DNA from: Paraburkholderia phosphatilytica | GTDB taxonomy: Bacteria; Pseudomonadota; Gammaproteobacteria; Burkholderiales; Burkholderiaceae | DNA length: 64,000 nt | Reading direction: 5' to 3' | NCBI RefSeq assembly: GCF_003443895.1 | Contig: NZ_QQOA01000009.1 | Coordinates: 1 to 64,000 of the forward strand | Part shown: in pieces, positions 48,278 to 56,990 of the stretch | How positions within the stretch are numbered: position 1 is the first letter of the stretch | How the letters are laid out: each line of letters starts with the position of its first letter | Translations under genes and position numbers: made by a program | The notes under the pieces: model-generated | What the model was told of the DNA's origin: nothing | The model's database searches: none | The model's input: the letters and a program-made list of their open reading frames with translations, nothing else

Positions 48278-50593
48278 TCAACGCGTGGCCAGATCCACAT
48301 TCAGCACGCCGTCCTCGCCCATCATCACCTTGCCCTTCGACACATCGCGCCGGTAGCCGTACAGATCGAAATGCATCGACTGCGGTTCGCGGCTGTTGCG
48401 GATCAGCGTGCGCGCATTCACGACGAGCGCGTTGAACATCTTCACGTCGCCGGACTCGATCCACACGTAGCTGCTGCCCGCATTAGACGGCGCATGCGCG
48501 ACGCTCGCGCCGGGCAGGCGCCTGAACGTCAGCACGAGGCCCTCGTCCGTCACTTTCGCGCTGGCCAGGTGCCCTTGAAGCACCGGCGGCGGAAACACCG
48601 TGTACTGATCGAACACGAGATCGTTGCCTTCGAGCGCGACGCCTTTGCGCACGAACGGCGTCAGCGACGACAGCGGAATGTCGAGCGCGCGCAGCAGTCC
48701 CGCCTGCGGCACACCGAGCACCTTCACCGAAGTCGGCGTGTAGACGAGGTGGCGATCGTCGCGCACGCCGAGCGTGCCGTGCATCGTCGTCGGCAGCCAG
48801 ACGCCGGGGAAGTGATTCCACAGCTTGATGCCGCCTGTCACCGTGAGGCCGCGGTCTCCCGGCTTCAGATGCAGATCGTTCAGCGAGCGCGGCTGGTAGT
48901 CGAGCAGATAGTCGTTGAAGAGCGCGGCCATCGCGGACCATGGTTCGACCACTTCGCCGCCCAGGATGCGGATGTCGTAGCCATCGGGGTTGTCGAGATC
49001 GACCGGTTGACCGGGATGCTTCGGCACCATCTGCGCATCGAGCGAACGCACGTGAAAGCCGATGTTGCCCGACACATAGAAGTCGACGTTCTGCACGTGG
49101 ATCAGCGGCGCGGGGCCCGATGAATGGCGCTCGTCGTCGATTGCGGCGAGGCCGCTCGCGCGCGGATCGAAGCTCGCGGTGTGCAACGACGCGGGAATGT
49201 GCCGCCACGTGTCGCGCGCCTCTGCGAGTTCGCTCTGCTGCGCGCGCAGGAAGCTGTCGTTGTAGTGCGCTGATGCGCTGCCGATGCGCTGTGCGGTGGC
49301 GGCACTGTTGGCACCGTCACCCGCAAGCGCCACATACGACGGCAGATGCACGTCGAGCGCGCCCGCTTCGTCGAACGTGAAGTAGCCGGCGGCCATCTGC
49401 TCGCGGTAGTGATACAGATCGAGCACGAACGGCGTGTTCGCTTTGCTCGCATCCGGCTTGTCGCTATCGAGCGGCGTGATCGCGAGATCGACATTCATCG
49501 GAATCGAGCGCATGAATTTCACGTCGCCGCCCAGCAGCAGCATGCCGCGCTCGGGCATCGTCACCGGCCAATGAATCGCGGGGAGCGTGTGATCGTCGAG
49601 CGTGAAATTCACGCCCTGCGGCGTCACGTCGATGCGCGTAATGCTCATCTTGAGCGCCGGCGGCGGTGTGAGCTTCGCGACCTGCATCACCACGTCGTCG
49701 CCATCGAGCTTCGCGATCGGCGTATCCACCTTCAGCAGGTCCGACATTTTCACGTGCGCGGCCTGCATCAGCTTGTCCGCGTCGACGCCCGCCACTTCGG
49801 TATGGGTCGGATGGAACACGAGTTCGTCGGCATTGCGCATCGCGAGCGTGCCGGTCAGCACGATCGGCACCCACGTGCCGCGATGCATCTCGCCCGTCAT
49901 CCGCACCACGCCATCGCCCGGCGTCACGCGCATGTTGCGCAGCGGCGAGCCTTCATACTGGAACAGATAGCGGTTGAAGATCGCGGTGAGCTTCGCGGCG
50001 TCGAGCGTCACTTCGCCGCGATGCACATCGATCGTCACGCTCGTCGGATCGTCGAAGACCGCCGGGTCGCCTGGCTTCACCGGCACGAGCGTCGCCGCCA
50101 TCCGGTGAATATAGAAACCGATGTCGCCGGTCACGCGGAAATCGACGTCGCGCGCGAACATCATCGAGCCGTTCAAGCCCGAGTCGCGCAACGTCAGTGG
50201 GCGGGTACGCTGCAACGTCATGCCGCTCGACTGCGGAATGCGCGCGGCGATCTGCTGTTCGGCCGCGAGTTGCTGCGCCTTGTCGGCTTCTATTTTCGGG
50301 CGTGCGCCGACGTCGCTCGCGGGCAGCGCTGTTGTCGCGGAAGCCGATGCGAGCGGCGTCGCGCTCGCAGGCGTGGCTGCATCCGGATGCGCAGCAGCGT
50401 CGGTGTTGCTGCTGGAGCTCGCGTTCACGCAGCCGCACAGCAGCAGCGCGGAGGCGACCAGCGCGATTGCGCGGTTCGCCCGCACGCGTGAACGGCGGCC
50501 GCGTATCCGCACTGCGTCCGCTTCCGCCGGAACGGAAGCGGACGCCCACGCGGAATCGCGAGAAACGCACTCGTGGTGCTCGTCGTGCATCAT
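48278..50593 (-). CDS. Large lipoprotein with an internal tandem duplication, function unknown
   Basis: 771 residues from an ATG preceded by AGGAGGAGAC. A basic N-terminal region leads to a hydrophobic segment and a lipobox LLCGC (Cys55), so it should be lipid-anchored. A low-complexity Ala/Ser/Thr linker (56-95) follows. The rest is two copies of one domain of about 270 residues (about 147-430 and 495-771). Matching pairs include VDFRVTGDIGF/VDFYVSGNIGF, LVPVKPGDPAVFDDP/MVPKHPGQPVDLDNP and DLYHYREQMAAG/DLYGYRRDVSKG. The pattern is beta-rich. I do not recognise the family. It lies between the iol operon (convergent) and the livF-like gene (same strand, 300 bases away). Confidence 0.85.
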   Translation of the reverse strand: MMHDEHHECVSRDSAWASASVPAEADAVRIRGRRSRVRANRAIALVASALLLCGCVNASSSSNTDAAAHPDAATPASATPLASASATTALPASDVGARPKIEADKAQQLAAEQQIAARIPQSSGMTLQRTRPLTLRDSGLNGSMMFARDVDFRVTGDIGFYIHRMAATLVPVKPGDPAVFDDPTSVTIDVHRGEVTLDAAKLTAIFNRYLFQYEGSPLRNMRVTPGDGVVRMTGEMHRGTWVPIVLTGTLAMRNADELVFHPTHTEVAGVDADKLMQAAHVKMSDLLKVDTPIAKLDGDDVVMQVAKLTPPPALKMSITRIDVTPQGVNFTLDDHTLPAIHWPVTMPERGMLLLGGDVKFMRSIPMNVDLAITPLDSDKPDASKANTPFVLDLYHYREQMAAGYFTFDEAGALDVHLPSYVALAGDGANSAATAQRIGSASAHYNDSFLRAQQSELAEARDTWRHIPASLHTASFDPRASGLAAIDDERHSSGPAPLIHVQNVDFYVSGNIGFHVRSLDAQMVPKHPGQPVDLDNPDGYDIRILGGEVVEPWSAMAALFNDYLLDYQPRSLNDLHLKPGDRGLTVTGGIKLWNHFPGVWLPTTMHGTLGVRDDRHLVYTPTSVKVLGVPQAGLLRALDIPLSSLTPFVRKGVALEGNDLVFDQYTVFPPPVLQGHLASAKVTDEGLVLTFRRLPGASVAHAPSNAGSSYVWIESGDVKMFNALVVNARTLIRNSREPQSMHFDLYGYRRDVSKGKVMMGEDGVLNVDLATR

Positions 50594-50891
50594 GTCTCCT
50601 CCTGATGTCGTCGCGTCTTTGCGCACAGGATGGCCAACCGTTCGTCGCGCATGCCGGCAACGCCTCCCTGAAACCCGTTGCGGCAAGTCTGATTGTCATC
50701 ATTCGCGGCCGCGATGCCGACAACATTTCTGGAGGACGCCTACCAAACAGGCAAGCGTTTGAATGAAACACGCGCTTGCTGTGCGGAGCCGCGATGCGCC
50801 TGTGTGGAGCGGCATCGGAGCGATGCTTTTCAAACAGCACAATTTCGGGGGTCGTGAGATGGCCCGGCGGAATTCGTGAAAACGCGGCGCG
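50594..50891. other. Interval between the livF-like gene and the lipoprotein gene
   Basis: About 300 bases. It holds the lipoprotein's strong ribosome-binding site and presumably its promoter. The only structure I see is GCAAGCG (50751-50757) with CGCTTGC (50773-50779), a 7-bp stem with a 15-base loop and no T run. No gene is supported. Confidence 0.3.
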
Positions 50892-51617
50892 TCAGCCGAC
50901 GCCCAGCCATTCCGTGACGATGTCGCCGCGCTGCCGCAACGCGGCGAAGCTGCCGTCGAACACGATGCTGCCGTGTCCCATCACCGCGACGCGATCCGCG
51001 AGATCCTGCGCGAGCGCGAAGCGCTGTTCGATCAGCAGCACCGCGACGCCGCGTTCGCGCAGCGTCCGCAGCGACTGCGCGAGCTGGGCGATCACCTGCC
51101 CCGCGAGTCCTTCCGCGGGTTCGTCGACGATCAGCAGATCGGGCTGGCCGAGCAGCGCGCGGGCGAGCGCGAGCATCTGCTGCTCGCCGCCTGACAGCAC
51201 ATCGGCGCGTGTGTTGCGCCGCTCGCGCAGCGCGGGGAACAACGCGAACGCGTCGTCGAACGTGAAGGATGCGCGCGGCGGCGTGTGCTCGCGTGCCGTG
51301 GTTGCGCCGAGCTGCAGGTTCTGCCGGACCGTCAGCGCTGGAAACACGTCGCGATGTTCCGCGACGTAACCGATTCCGCGCCGTGCCACTTCGAACGTAC
51401 GCATTCCATCGATCGGCTGGCCCGCAAAACGCAGCGTGCCTTCGGTGCGCACCAGCCGCATCACCGCTTTCGCGAGCGTCGAGCGGCCCGAGCCGTTGCG
51501 GCCCGCGAGCGCGACGATTTCGCCCGCGTGGATGGCGAGATTCACGCCGTGCAGCGCCTGGCTCGCGCCGTACCACGCGCACAGGTCATGCAATTCGAGC
51601 AGCGGCGGCGGCGTCAT
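50892..51617 (-). CDS. livF: Branched-chain amino acid-type ABC transporter ATP-binding protein LivF
   Basis: 241 residues. LivF-type ATPase: LLELHDLCAWYGASQALHGV at the N-terminus, signature LSGGEQQMLALARALLG, Walker B LLIVDEPAEGL and VLLIEQRF in the switch region. The Walker A motif reads GRNGSGRST, with arginine in place of the lysine that normally binds the ATP phosphates (codon CGC). The start overlaps livG by four bases. Last gene of the four-ORF minus-strand transporter group. Confidence 0.9.
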   Translation of the reverse strand: MTPPPLLELHDLCAWYGASQALHGVNLAIHAGEIVALAGRNGSGRSTLAKAVMRLVRTEGTLRFAGQPIDGMRTFEVARRGIGYVAEHRDVFPALTVRQNLQLGATTAREHTPPRASFTFDDAFALFPALRERRNTRADVLSGGEQQMLALARALLGQPDLLIVDEPAEGLAGQVIAQLAQSLRTLRERGVAVLLIEQRFALAQDLADRVAVMGHGSIVFDGSFAALRQRGDIVTEWLGVG

Positions 51618-52366
51618 GATGCGAACGCCTCGCCGAGGTACGCCTCGCGAACCCGCGCGTCCGCGCGGATCGCAGCGGGCGTGCCGGTCGCGATCAGTTC
51701 GCCGCGCACCAGCACCGAGATGCGGTCCGCGAGCGCGAACACCACGTCCATGTCGTGCTCGACCATCAGCAGCGTGCGGCCCGCCGTCGCCTCGCGGATC
51801 AGTTCGATTGCGCGCGCGGCTTCCGCGCGGTTCATGCCGGCCGTCGGCTCGTCGAGCAGCAACGTATGTGCACCGCCCGCGAGCGCCAGGCCGAGGTCGA
51901 GCGCGCGTTGCCCCGCGTAGCTCAGCGAGTCCGCGCGCGTATCGCGCTCTGTGGACAGACCAATCGCATCGAGCACGTCGAGCGCGCGGGCATCGACCGC
52001 ATCCGAACCGAGCCAGCGCCACCACCAGCGCAGATCGCGCCTGAGGCCTGCAAGCGCCGCGCAGCGCAGATTGTCGAACACGGACAGTTGCGTGAACACG
52101 CTGGTCGTCTGGAAGCTGCGCGCGATGCCGCGGCGCGCAACCGCCGTTGGCGTAGCGCGCGTGATGTCGACGCCATAGGTTTCGATGCGGCCCGCGCTCG
52201 CGCGCAGCGTGCCGGCGATCAGGTTGAAGAGCGTCGACTTGCCCGCGCCGTTCGGCCCGATCAGCGCATGCCGCTCGCCCGGCTCGACGACGAGATCGAC
52301 GCCGCGCAGCACGTCGGTTGCGCCGAAGTGTTTGCGCACGCCACGCAGTGCGATCGCGGCGGTCAT
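51614..52366 (-). CDS. livG: Branched-chain amino acid-type ABC transporter ATP-binding protein LivG
   Basis: 250 residues. Intact Walker A GPNGAGKST (about residue 37), the degenerate LivG-type signature LSYAGQRALDLGLALA, Walker B TLLLDEPTAGM, and EHDMDVVF in the switch region, which is the LivG form. It would pair with LivF under the fused permease. It overlaps livF and the permease gene by four bases each, so the three are one operon. Confidence 0.92.
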   Translation of the reverse strand: MTAAIALRGVRKHFGATDVLRGVDLVVEPGERHALIGPNGAGKSTLFNLIAGTLRASAGRIETYGVDITRATPTAVARRGIARSFQTTSVFTQLSVFDNLRCAALAGLRRDLRWWWRWLGSDAVDARALDVLDAIGLSTERDTRADSLSYAGQRALDLGLALAGGAHTLLLDEPTAGMNRAEAARAIELIREATAGRTLLMVEHDMDVVFALADRISVLVRGELIATGTPAAIRADARVREAYLGEAFAS

Positions 52367-54615
52367 CGTGCGGCTCCGTGGGCGCTCACGTCCACGTCGG
52401 CGCGGCTCGCCGCAGCGACTTCGATGCGCGCCCAGCCGCGGCCGCTCGCTTTCGCTGAGTACCAGCCCGCCGCTGCGAACATCGCCGCAACGAAAGGCGG
52501 CGCGCAGGCCGTTAGCGCGGGTGCGGCGAGTACCGGCAACCACTCGCTGAACGGAGACGCAACGCCCTGCGCACTCGCAAGGCGGATTGCATAGAGCCAC
52601 TCGACGGCCAGCACCGTCGCGAGCAGCCACGCCGCGAGCGCGAGCATGCCGCACAGCACCGGGCCACTACACGCGCGCACGCCATACGTCGCGATACGAC
52701 GTGTATGGCGACGCATGAAGCCCGCGATGCCATCCGGTGCCCCCACTACGATGACGATGAACAGCAGCCCCAGATAGCACGGCCATGCGGTCGTCACACT
52801 CGCCGCCGCGACGCTGCAGAACGTGAATGCGATTGCGCCCGCAATCGGTCCGAAGAACGACGCGGTGCCGCCGATCACCGTCGCGAACAGCACGGCGCCC
52901 GAGCGCGCGATGCCGACGCTATCGGTCGACACGAGCTCGACGTTGATCAGCGCGAGCGTGCCCGCCACACCCGCGAAACCCGACGCCCACACCAGCACCG
53001 CATACCGCACGCGGCGCGGATGCCAGCCGAGCGCGGCCGCGCGCACCGGGTTGTCGCGCACGGCATTCGCGAGCCGGATGAACGGCGTGCGCGACAACGC
53101 GTACAGCGCTACGGTCGACACGACGCACCACACCGCGATCAGCCCGTACGCGGCGCGCGGCGAACCGAACAGCGCGTTCATCGCGACGCCGGACGTGCGG
53201 TCGATCGGCACGCCTGCCGTGCCGCCGAACCAGTCCGGCAACGACCACGCCGCCGCGGAAACGAGTTCGCCGATGCCGAGCGTGATCATCGCGAACGCAG
53301 TGCCCGCGCGACGGGTTGCGATCGCGCCGAGCAACGCGCCCGACAGCGCCCCGCCCACGCCGCCGATGACCGGCAGCAACGGCAGCGGCAAACCGATGCG
53401 AGCGAACACCTGCGCCGCGATCAGCGCGCCGAGCCCCGCATGCGCGGCATGACCGAACGACAGCAGCCCTGCTTCGCCGAGCAGCAGGTTGTACGACAGC
53501 GCGAACACGATCATCGACGCGGTCTGCGCGAGATACGCGAGGAGCCACCCGTGCGTCGATACGACAGCGGGCACGAACAGGAACGCGACGAGCGCGAGCC
53601 ACGGCAGCAGCAGCCGGGCGCGCGAAGGCGCGTTTGCATCGAAGGTCACGCCCGGCTCGCGCATCGGCGTCGCGCGATTCGCACCATCCGCGCTGTGACC
53701 GAAGAGACCGCGCGGCCGCGCCGCGAGCATCGCGACCAGCAGCACGTACGGCACGAGCGGCGCCAGTTGCGCGAGCGTCAGCGCGGCCCAGCGGTCGGGC
53801 AGATCGGCGCCGAGCGCCGCGGCAAACGAGCCGAGCGATACGTCGCTCGCCACCGCGAAGGTCTGCAGGCAGCCCACCAGCAGCGAAGCCGCGAGCGCGC
53901 CACCGAGCGAGCCGAGTCCACCCACCACCACCACGACGAACACGATCGGACCGACCGATTCCGCCATCGCGGGCTCGATCACGAAGAGCGGCGCGCCGAT
54001 CACGCCGGCGAGCGCGGCGAGACCTGTGCCGATCGCGAACACCAGCGTGAACACACGCGGCACGTCATGCCCGAGCGCTTCGACGGCCGCCGGATGCGTG
54101 AGCGCCGCGCGCACGATGAGGCCCGTCCGCGACGTGCGCAGCACGAGATACAGCAGCGCGAGCATCGCGACGGCCACCAGCATCACGAACGCGCGATAGC
54201 GCGAAAACGCCGCGCCGTAGACCGTAAAGAGCGGGCCATCGAGCAGCGGCGGAATCGCGGCGCCGAGCGAACTCAAGCCCCACACGAGCTTGACCGCCTC
54301 GCCGATCAGGTACGCGGCGCCGAAGGTCAGCAACAGCTCCGCGAGATGGCCATGCGGACGCACGCGACGCAACAGCCCGCGTTCGAGCGCAGCGCCCAGC
54401 AACCCGACCAGCACAGGTGCAATCACGAGCGCCGCCCAGAAGCCGCCGCGCGCGGCGACCGCATAGCCGACGTACGCGCCGAGCATGTAGAAGCTCGCAT
54501 GCGCGAAGTTGAGCACGCCGAGCATGCTGAAGATCAGCGTGAGCCCCGCGGACAGCATGAAGAGCAGGAGTCCGTAGCTCACGCCGTTCAGCAGATTGAT
54601 GACGAACGACTGCAT
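52363..54615 (-). CDS. Fused LivH-LivM ABC transporter permease
   Basis: 750 residues. Residues 1 to about 290 are a LivH-type permease (FVINLLNGVSYGLLLFMLS, VLNFAHASFYMLGAYVGY). A polar linker follows (about 300-330). Residues about 335-650 are a LivM-type permease (LLLGEAGLLSFGHAAHAGLGAL, RDNPVRAAALGWHPRR). A further 100 residues contain two extra hydrophobic segments. The two subunits are normally separate genes; fusions occur in some proteobacteria. No periplasmic binding protein is next to it. Substrates of this family include branched-chain amino acids, urea and amides. Confidence 0.92.
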   Translation of the reverse strand: MQSFVINLLNGVSYGLLLFMLSAGLTLIFSMLGVLNFAHASFYMLGAYVGYAVAARGGFWAALVIAPVLVGLLGAALERGLLRRVRPHGHLAELLLTFGAAYLIGEAVKLVWGLSSLGAAIPPLLDGPLFTVYGAAFSRYRAFVMLVAVAMLALLYLVLRTSRTGLIVRAALTHPAAVEALGHDVPRVFTLVFAIGTGLAALAGVIGAPLFVIEPAMAESVGPIVFVVVVVGGLGSLGGALAASLLVGCLQTFAVASDVSLGSFAAALGADLPDRWAALTLAQLAPLVPYVLLVAMLAARPRGLFGHSADGANRATPMREPGVTFDANAPSRARLLLPWLALVAFLFVPAVVSTHGWLLAYLAQTASMIVFALSYNLLLGEAGLLSFGHAAHAGLGALIAAQVFARIGLPLPLLPVIGGVGGALSGALLGAIATRRAGTAFAMITLGIGELVSAAAWSLPDWFGGTAGVPIDRTSGVAMNALFGSPRAAYGLIAVWCVVSTVALYALSRTPFIRLANAVRDNPVRAAALGWHPRRVRYAVLVWASGFAGVAGTLALINVELVSTDSVGIARSGAVLFATVIGGTASFFGPIAGAIAFTFCSVAAASVTTAWPCYLGLLFIVIVVGAPDGIAGFMRRHTRRIATYGVRACSGPVLCGMLALAAWLLATVLAVEWLYAIRLASAQGVASPFSEWLPVLAAPALTACAPPFVAAMFAAAGWYSAKASGRGWARIEVAAASRADVDVSAHGAAR

Positions 54616-54647
54616 CGTGAAGGCGCCCCGCTAGACCGCGACGCGCG

Positions 54648-55088
54648 TCATCCGGCGACGGCGATCGGCGCAAGCGCCGCGCGCAGCGGCTCGGGCAGCG
54701 GCACCGGCCGGCGCGTCGCGCGGTCTACGTACACGTGCACGAAATGGCCCTGCGCCGCGGGCTCCGCTTCGCCTTCGCTGAAGAGACCGATCTCGTAGCG
54801 CACGCTCGACGTGCCGAGCTTCGCGACCCGCAGCCCCGCGTCGACGACCTGTGGAAACACCAGCGGCGCGAAGTAGTTGCACTGCGTCTCGACCACGAGC
54901 CCGATCGTGTCGCTGCGCTCGAAATCGAGCACGCCCGAGCGGATCAGATACTCGTTCACCACCGTATCGAAGTAGCTGTAGTACACGACGTTGTTCACGT
55001 GACCGTAGACGTCGTTGTCCATCCAGCGCGTGGTGATCGACAGGAAGTGGCGATAGGCCATGCGCGGTATCAGGTTCGGCTTGTTCAT
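54648..55088 (-). CDS. Hotdog-fold acyl-CoA thioesterase (4HBT / YbgC type)
   Basis: 146 residues. The active-site motif is TRWMDNDVYGHVNNVVYYSYFD (residues 20-41), with the catalytic aspartate and GHVNN loop of 4-hydroxybenzoyl-CoA-type thioesterases. It should hydrolyse an acyl-CoA in the cytoplasm. The gene sits between the iron-type alcohol dehydrogenase (50 bases upstream, same strand) and the transporter, so all may be read together. Specificity unknown. Confidence 0.9.
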   Translation of the reverse strand: MNKPNLIPRMAYRHFLSITTRWMDNDVYGHVNNVVYYSYFDTVVNEYLIRSGVLDFERSDTIGLVVETQCNYFAPLVFPQVVDAGLRVAKLGTSSVRYEIGLFSEGEAEPAAQGHFVHVYVDRATRRPVPLPEPLRAALAPIAVAG

Positions 55089-55137
55089 CGTGCGGGCGTG
55101 GGTGGCGTCGGGGCTTCGGTTGTTGCTCGGTGGTTGT

Positions 55138-56286
55138 TTAGAGCGATTCGGTCAGCATGCGCCGGTAGTCGTCGGCTGAGGCTTCGCGCGGGTTCGTCTT
55201 GTGGCAGTGATCGGCGAGCGCGCCCTGAATCACCTTGTCGAACACGCTTTCGTCGACGCCCATCTGCCTGAGGCCGGTCGGCAACCCAAGGCGCGCGGCC
55301 ATGTCGAAAAGCGCCTGCGGCAGGTCCGCGTTGTCCGACAGATTCATCACGCGGCGCATCCGCGCATAGCGGCGGTTCGCGACCACCGCTTCGGCGCTCG
55401 CGTTGAAGCGCAGTACCGCGGGCAGCACGACGGCATTCAGCGTGCCGTGATGCAGCGACGTGCGTCCATTCACCGGCACGCCACCCAGCGGATGCGACAG
55501 CGAATGCACGCAGCCCAGGCCCTTCTGGAACGCCATCGCGCCCTGCATCGATGCGCTCATCATGTTGAGCCGCGCGTCGCGGTCGCTGCCGTCCTGCGTC
55601 GCGCGTTCGATGTTCGCCCACGCGCGTTCGAGGCCATCCAGCGCGATGCCGTCCGCGGGCGGATTGAAGGCCGGCGCGAGAAACGTTTCGATGCAGTGCG
55701 CGATCGCGTCCATGCCGGTAGCCGCGGTGAGCTGCGGCGGCAGGCCGAGCGTCAGGCCCGGGTCGCAGATCGCCGACTTCGGCAGCAGATGCCACGAGTG
55801 AAAGCCGAGCTTGCGACCGTCGTTGAGGATCACGATCGCGCCGCGCGCCACTTCGCTGCCGGTGCCGGACGTGGTCGGCACGGCGATCAGCGGCGCGCAC
55901 GCATCGGTGATCTTGCCGCTGCCGCCTTCGATGGTCGCGTACTGGGTCAGCGCGCCTGGGTGGGTAGCCGCGATCGCGACGCCTTTCGCGAGATCGATCG
56001 ACGAGCCGCCGCCCACCGCGACGAGTCCATCGCAGCCTTCATGTCGATACCGTTCGACCGCGGCCAGCACCATCGCCTCGGTGGGATTCGACGGCGTGTC
56101 GTCGAACACCGGCACGTCGCCGAGCTTCAGTGCCTCGACAGCACGCGCGGCGAGTCCGGCGGCCACGACACCCTTGTCCGTGATCACGAGTGGCCGGCGC
56201 ATGCCGACGCGCGCGCATTCCGACGGCAATTGCGCGAGCGCGTCGAAGCCGAGGTGGGTGTGCGTCAGGTAGTAGATATAGGCCAT
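55138..56286 (-). CDS. Iron-containing alcohol dehydrogenase
   Basis: 382 residues, the usual length. NAD-binding region GGGSSIDLAKGVAI (about 95-108) and TTSGTGSEVARGAI (about 138), then the metal ligands in DAIAHCIETFLAPAFNP (about 195-210) and HSLSHPLGGVPVNGRTSLHHG (about 263-283). A cytoplasmic NAD(P)-dependent group III alcohol dehydrogenase; substrate not determined. CGGAGC ribosome-binding site. It starts a minus-strand group with the thioesterase. Confidence 0.93.
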   Translation of the reverse strand: MAYIYYLTHTHLGFDALAQLPSECARVGMRRPLVITDKGVVAAGLAARAVEALKLGDVPVFDDTPSNPTEAMVLAAVERYRHEGCDGLVAVGGGSSIDLAKGVAIAATHPGALTQYATIEGGSGKITDACAPLIAVPTTSGTGSEVARGAIVILNDGRKLGFHSWHLLPKSAICDPGLTLGLPPQLTAATGMDAIAHCIETFLAPAFNPPADGIALDGLERAWANIERATQDGSDRDARLNMMSASMQGAMAFQKGLGCVHSLSHPLGGVPVNGRTSLHHGTLNAVVLPAVLRFNASAEAVVANRRYARMRRVMNLSDNADLPQALFDMAARLGLPTGLRQMGVDESVFDKVIQGALADHCHKTNPREASADDYRRMLTESL

Positions 56287-56370
56287 GTCGATGCTCCGTC
56301 TCCGTGTGCATGCGTTGCCGGTTCGCGCGGTTGCGTTTTTGCTCTTCGATTGGCTGCGCTCTCGCTATTT

Positions 56371-56922
56371 TCATTGCCCCGGCCGTTCGACAAACTCGAA
56401 CGGCAACCCGCGCCTGCGCATCCATTCGCCGAGCGCCTGGCCCGTGCCGGCTTTCCACGGCCGCAGCTTCGCGGGTTCGACGAGCCGGTATTCGAGCAGT
56501 TCGGGCGACAGCGCGATCGTGCCGTGCGCGCGCACGTGGTACGCGATGATCAGCTCGTTCTTGCGGATGAATTCGTACACGCCGATCAGCTCGACCGACT
56601 CCGCGTGCAGCGAGGTCTCCTCGAGCACCTCGCGCGCGACGCCCTGCTCCGGCGTCTCGCCGTTTTCGAGGAAGCCGGTGATCAGCGCGAACATGCCCTC
56701 GGGCCACGCGGCATTGCGCGCGAGCAGGATGCGGCCTTCGTACTCGACGATCGCCGCGACCACCGGCAACGGGTTGTTCCAGTGCACATACCCGCAGGTC
56801 TCGTCGGGGCACGCACGGCGCAGCCGGCCGCCTTCGTGTGCCGCATCGGCACGGTCGACGAGCGGCGTCGAGCAGCGTGGGCAGAACTGGTAATCGCTTT
56901 GGGTGGGGAGGGGTGTGGACAC
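56371..56922 (-). CDS. NUDIX hydrolase with zinc ribbon
   Basis: 183 residues. An N-terminal zinc ribbon with CPRC (residues 14-17) and CPDETC (38-43), then a NUDIX domain with the box GFLENGETPEQGVAREVLEE (about residue 82 on) in which the usual final Gly is Ser. The organisation is like the C-terminal two-thirds of NudC-type NADH/NAD-cap pyrophosphatases, but the SQPWPFPxS motif of NudC is not seen, so a general nucleotide-sugar or coenzyme pyrophosphatase is more cautious. Confidence 0.9.
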   Translation of the reverse strand: MSTPLPTQSDYQFCPRCSTPLVDRADAAHEGGRLRRACPDETCGYVHWNNPLPVVAAIVEYEGRILLARNAAWPEGMFALITGFLENGETPEQGVAREVLEETSLHAESVELIGVYEFIRKNELIIAYHVRAHGTIALSPELLEYRLVEPAKLRPWKAGTGQALGEWMRRRGLPFEFVERPGQ

Positions 56923-56990
56923 GTGCGCAGATCCGCTGACCGGGAAGCGGACATTCTAGTGCGGCGGCGCGCCGCTCGCTTGCGGGAACG

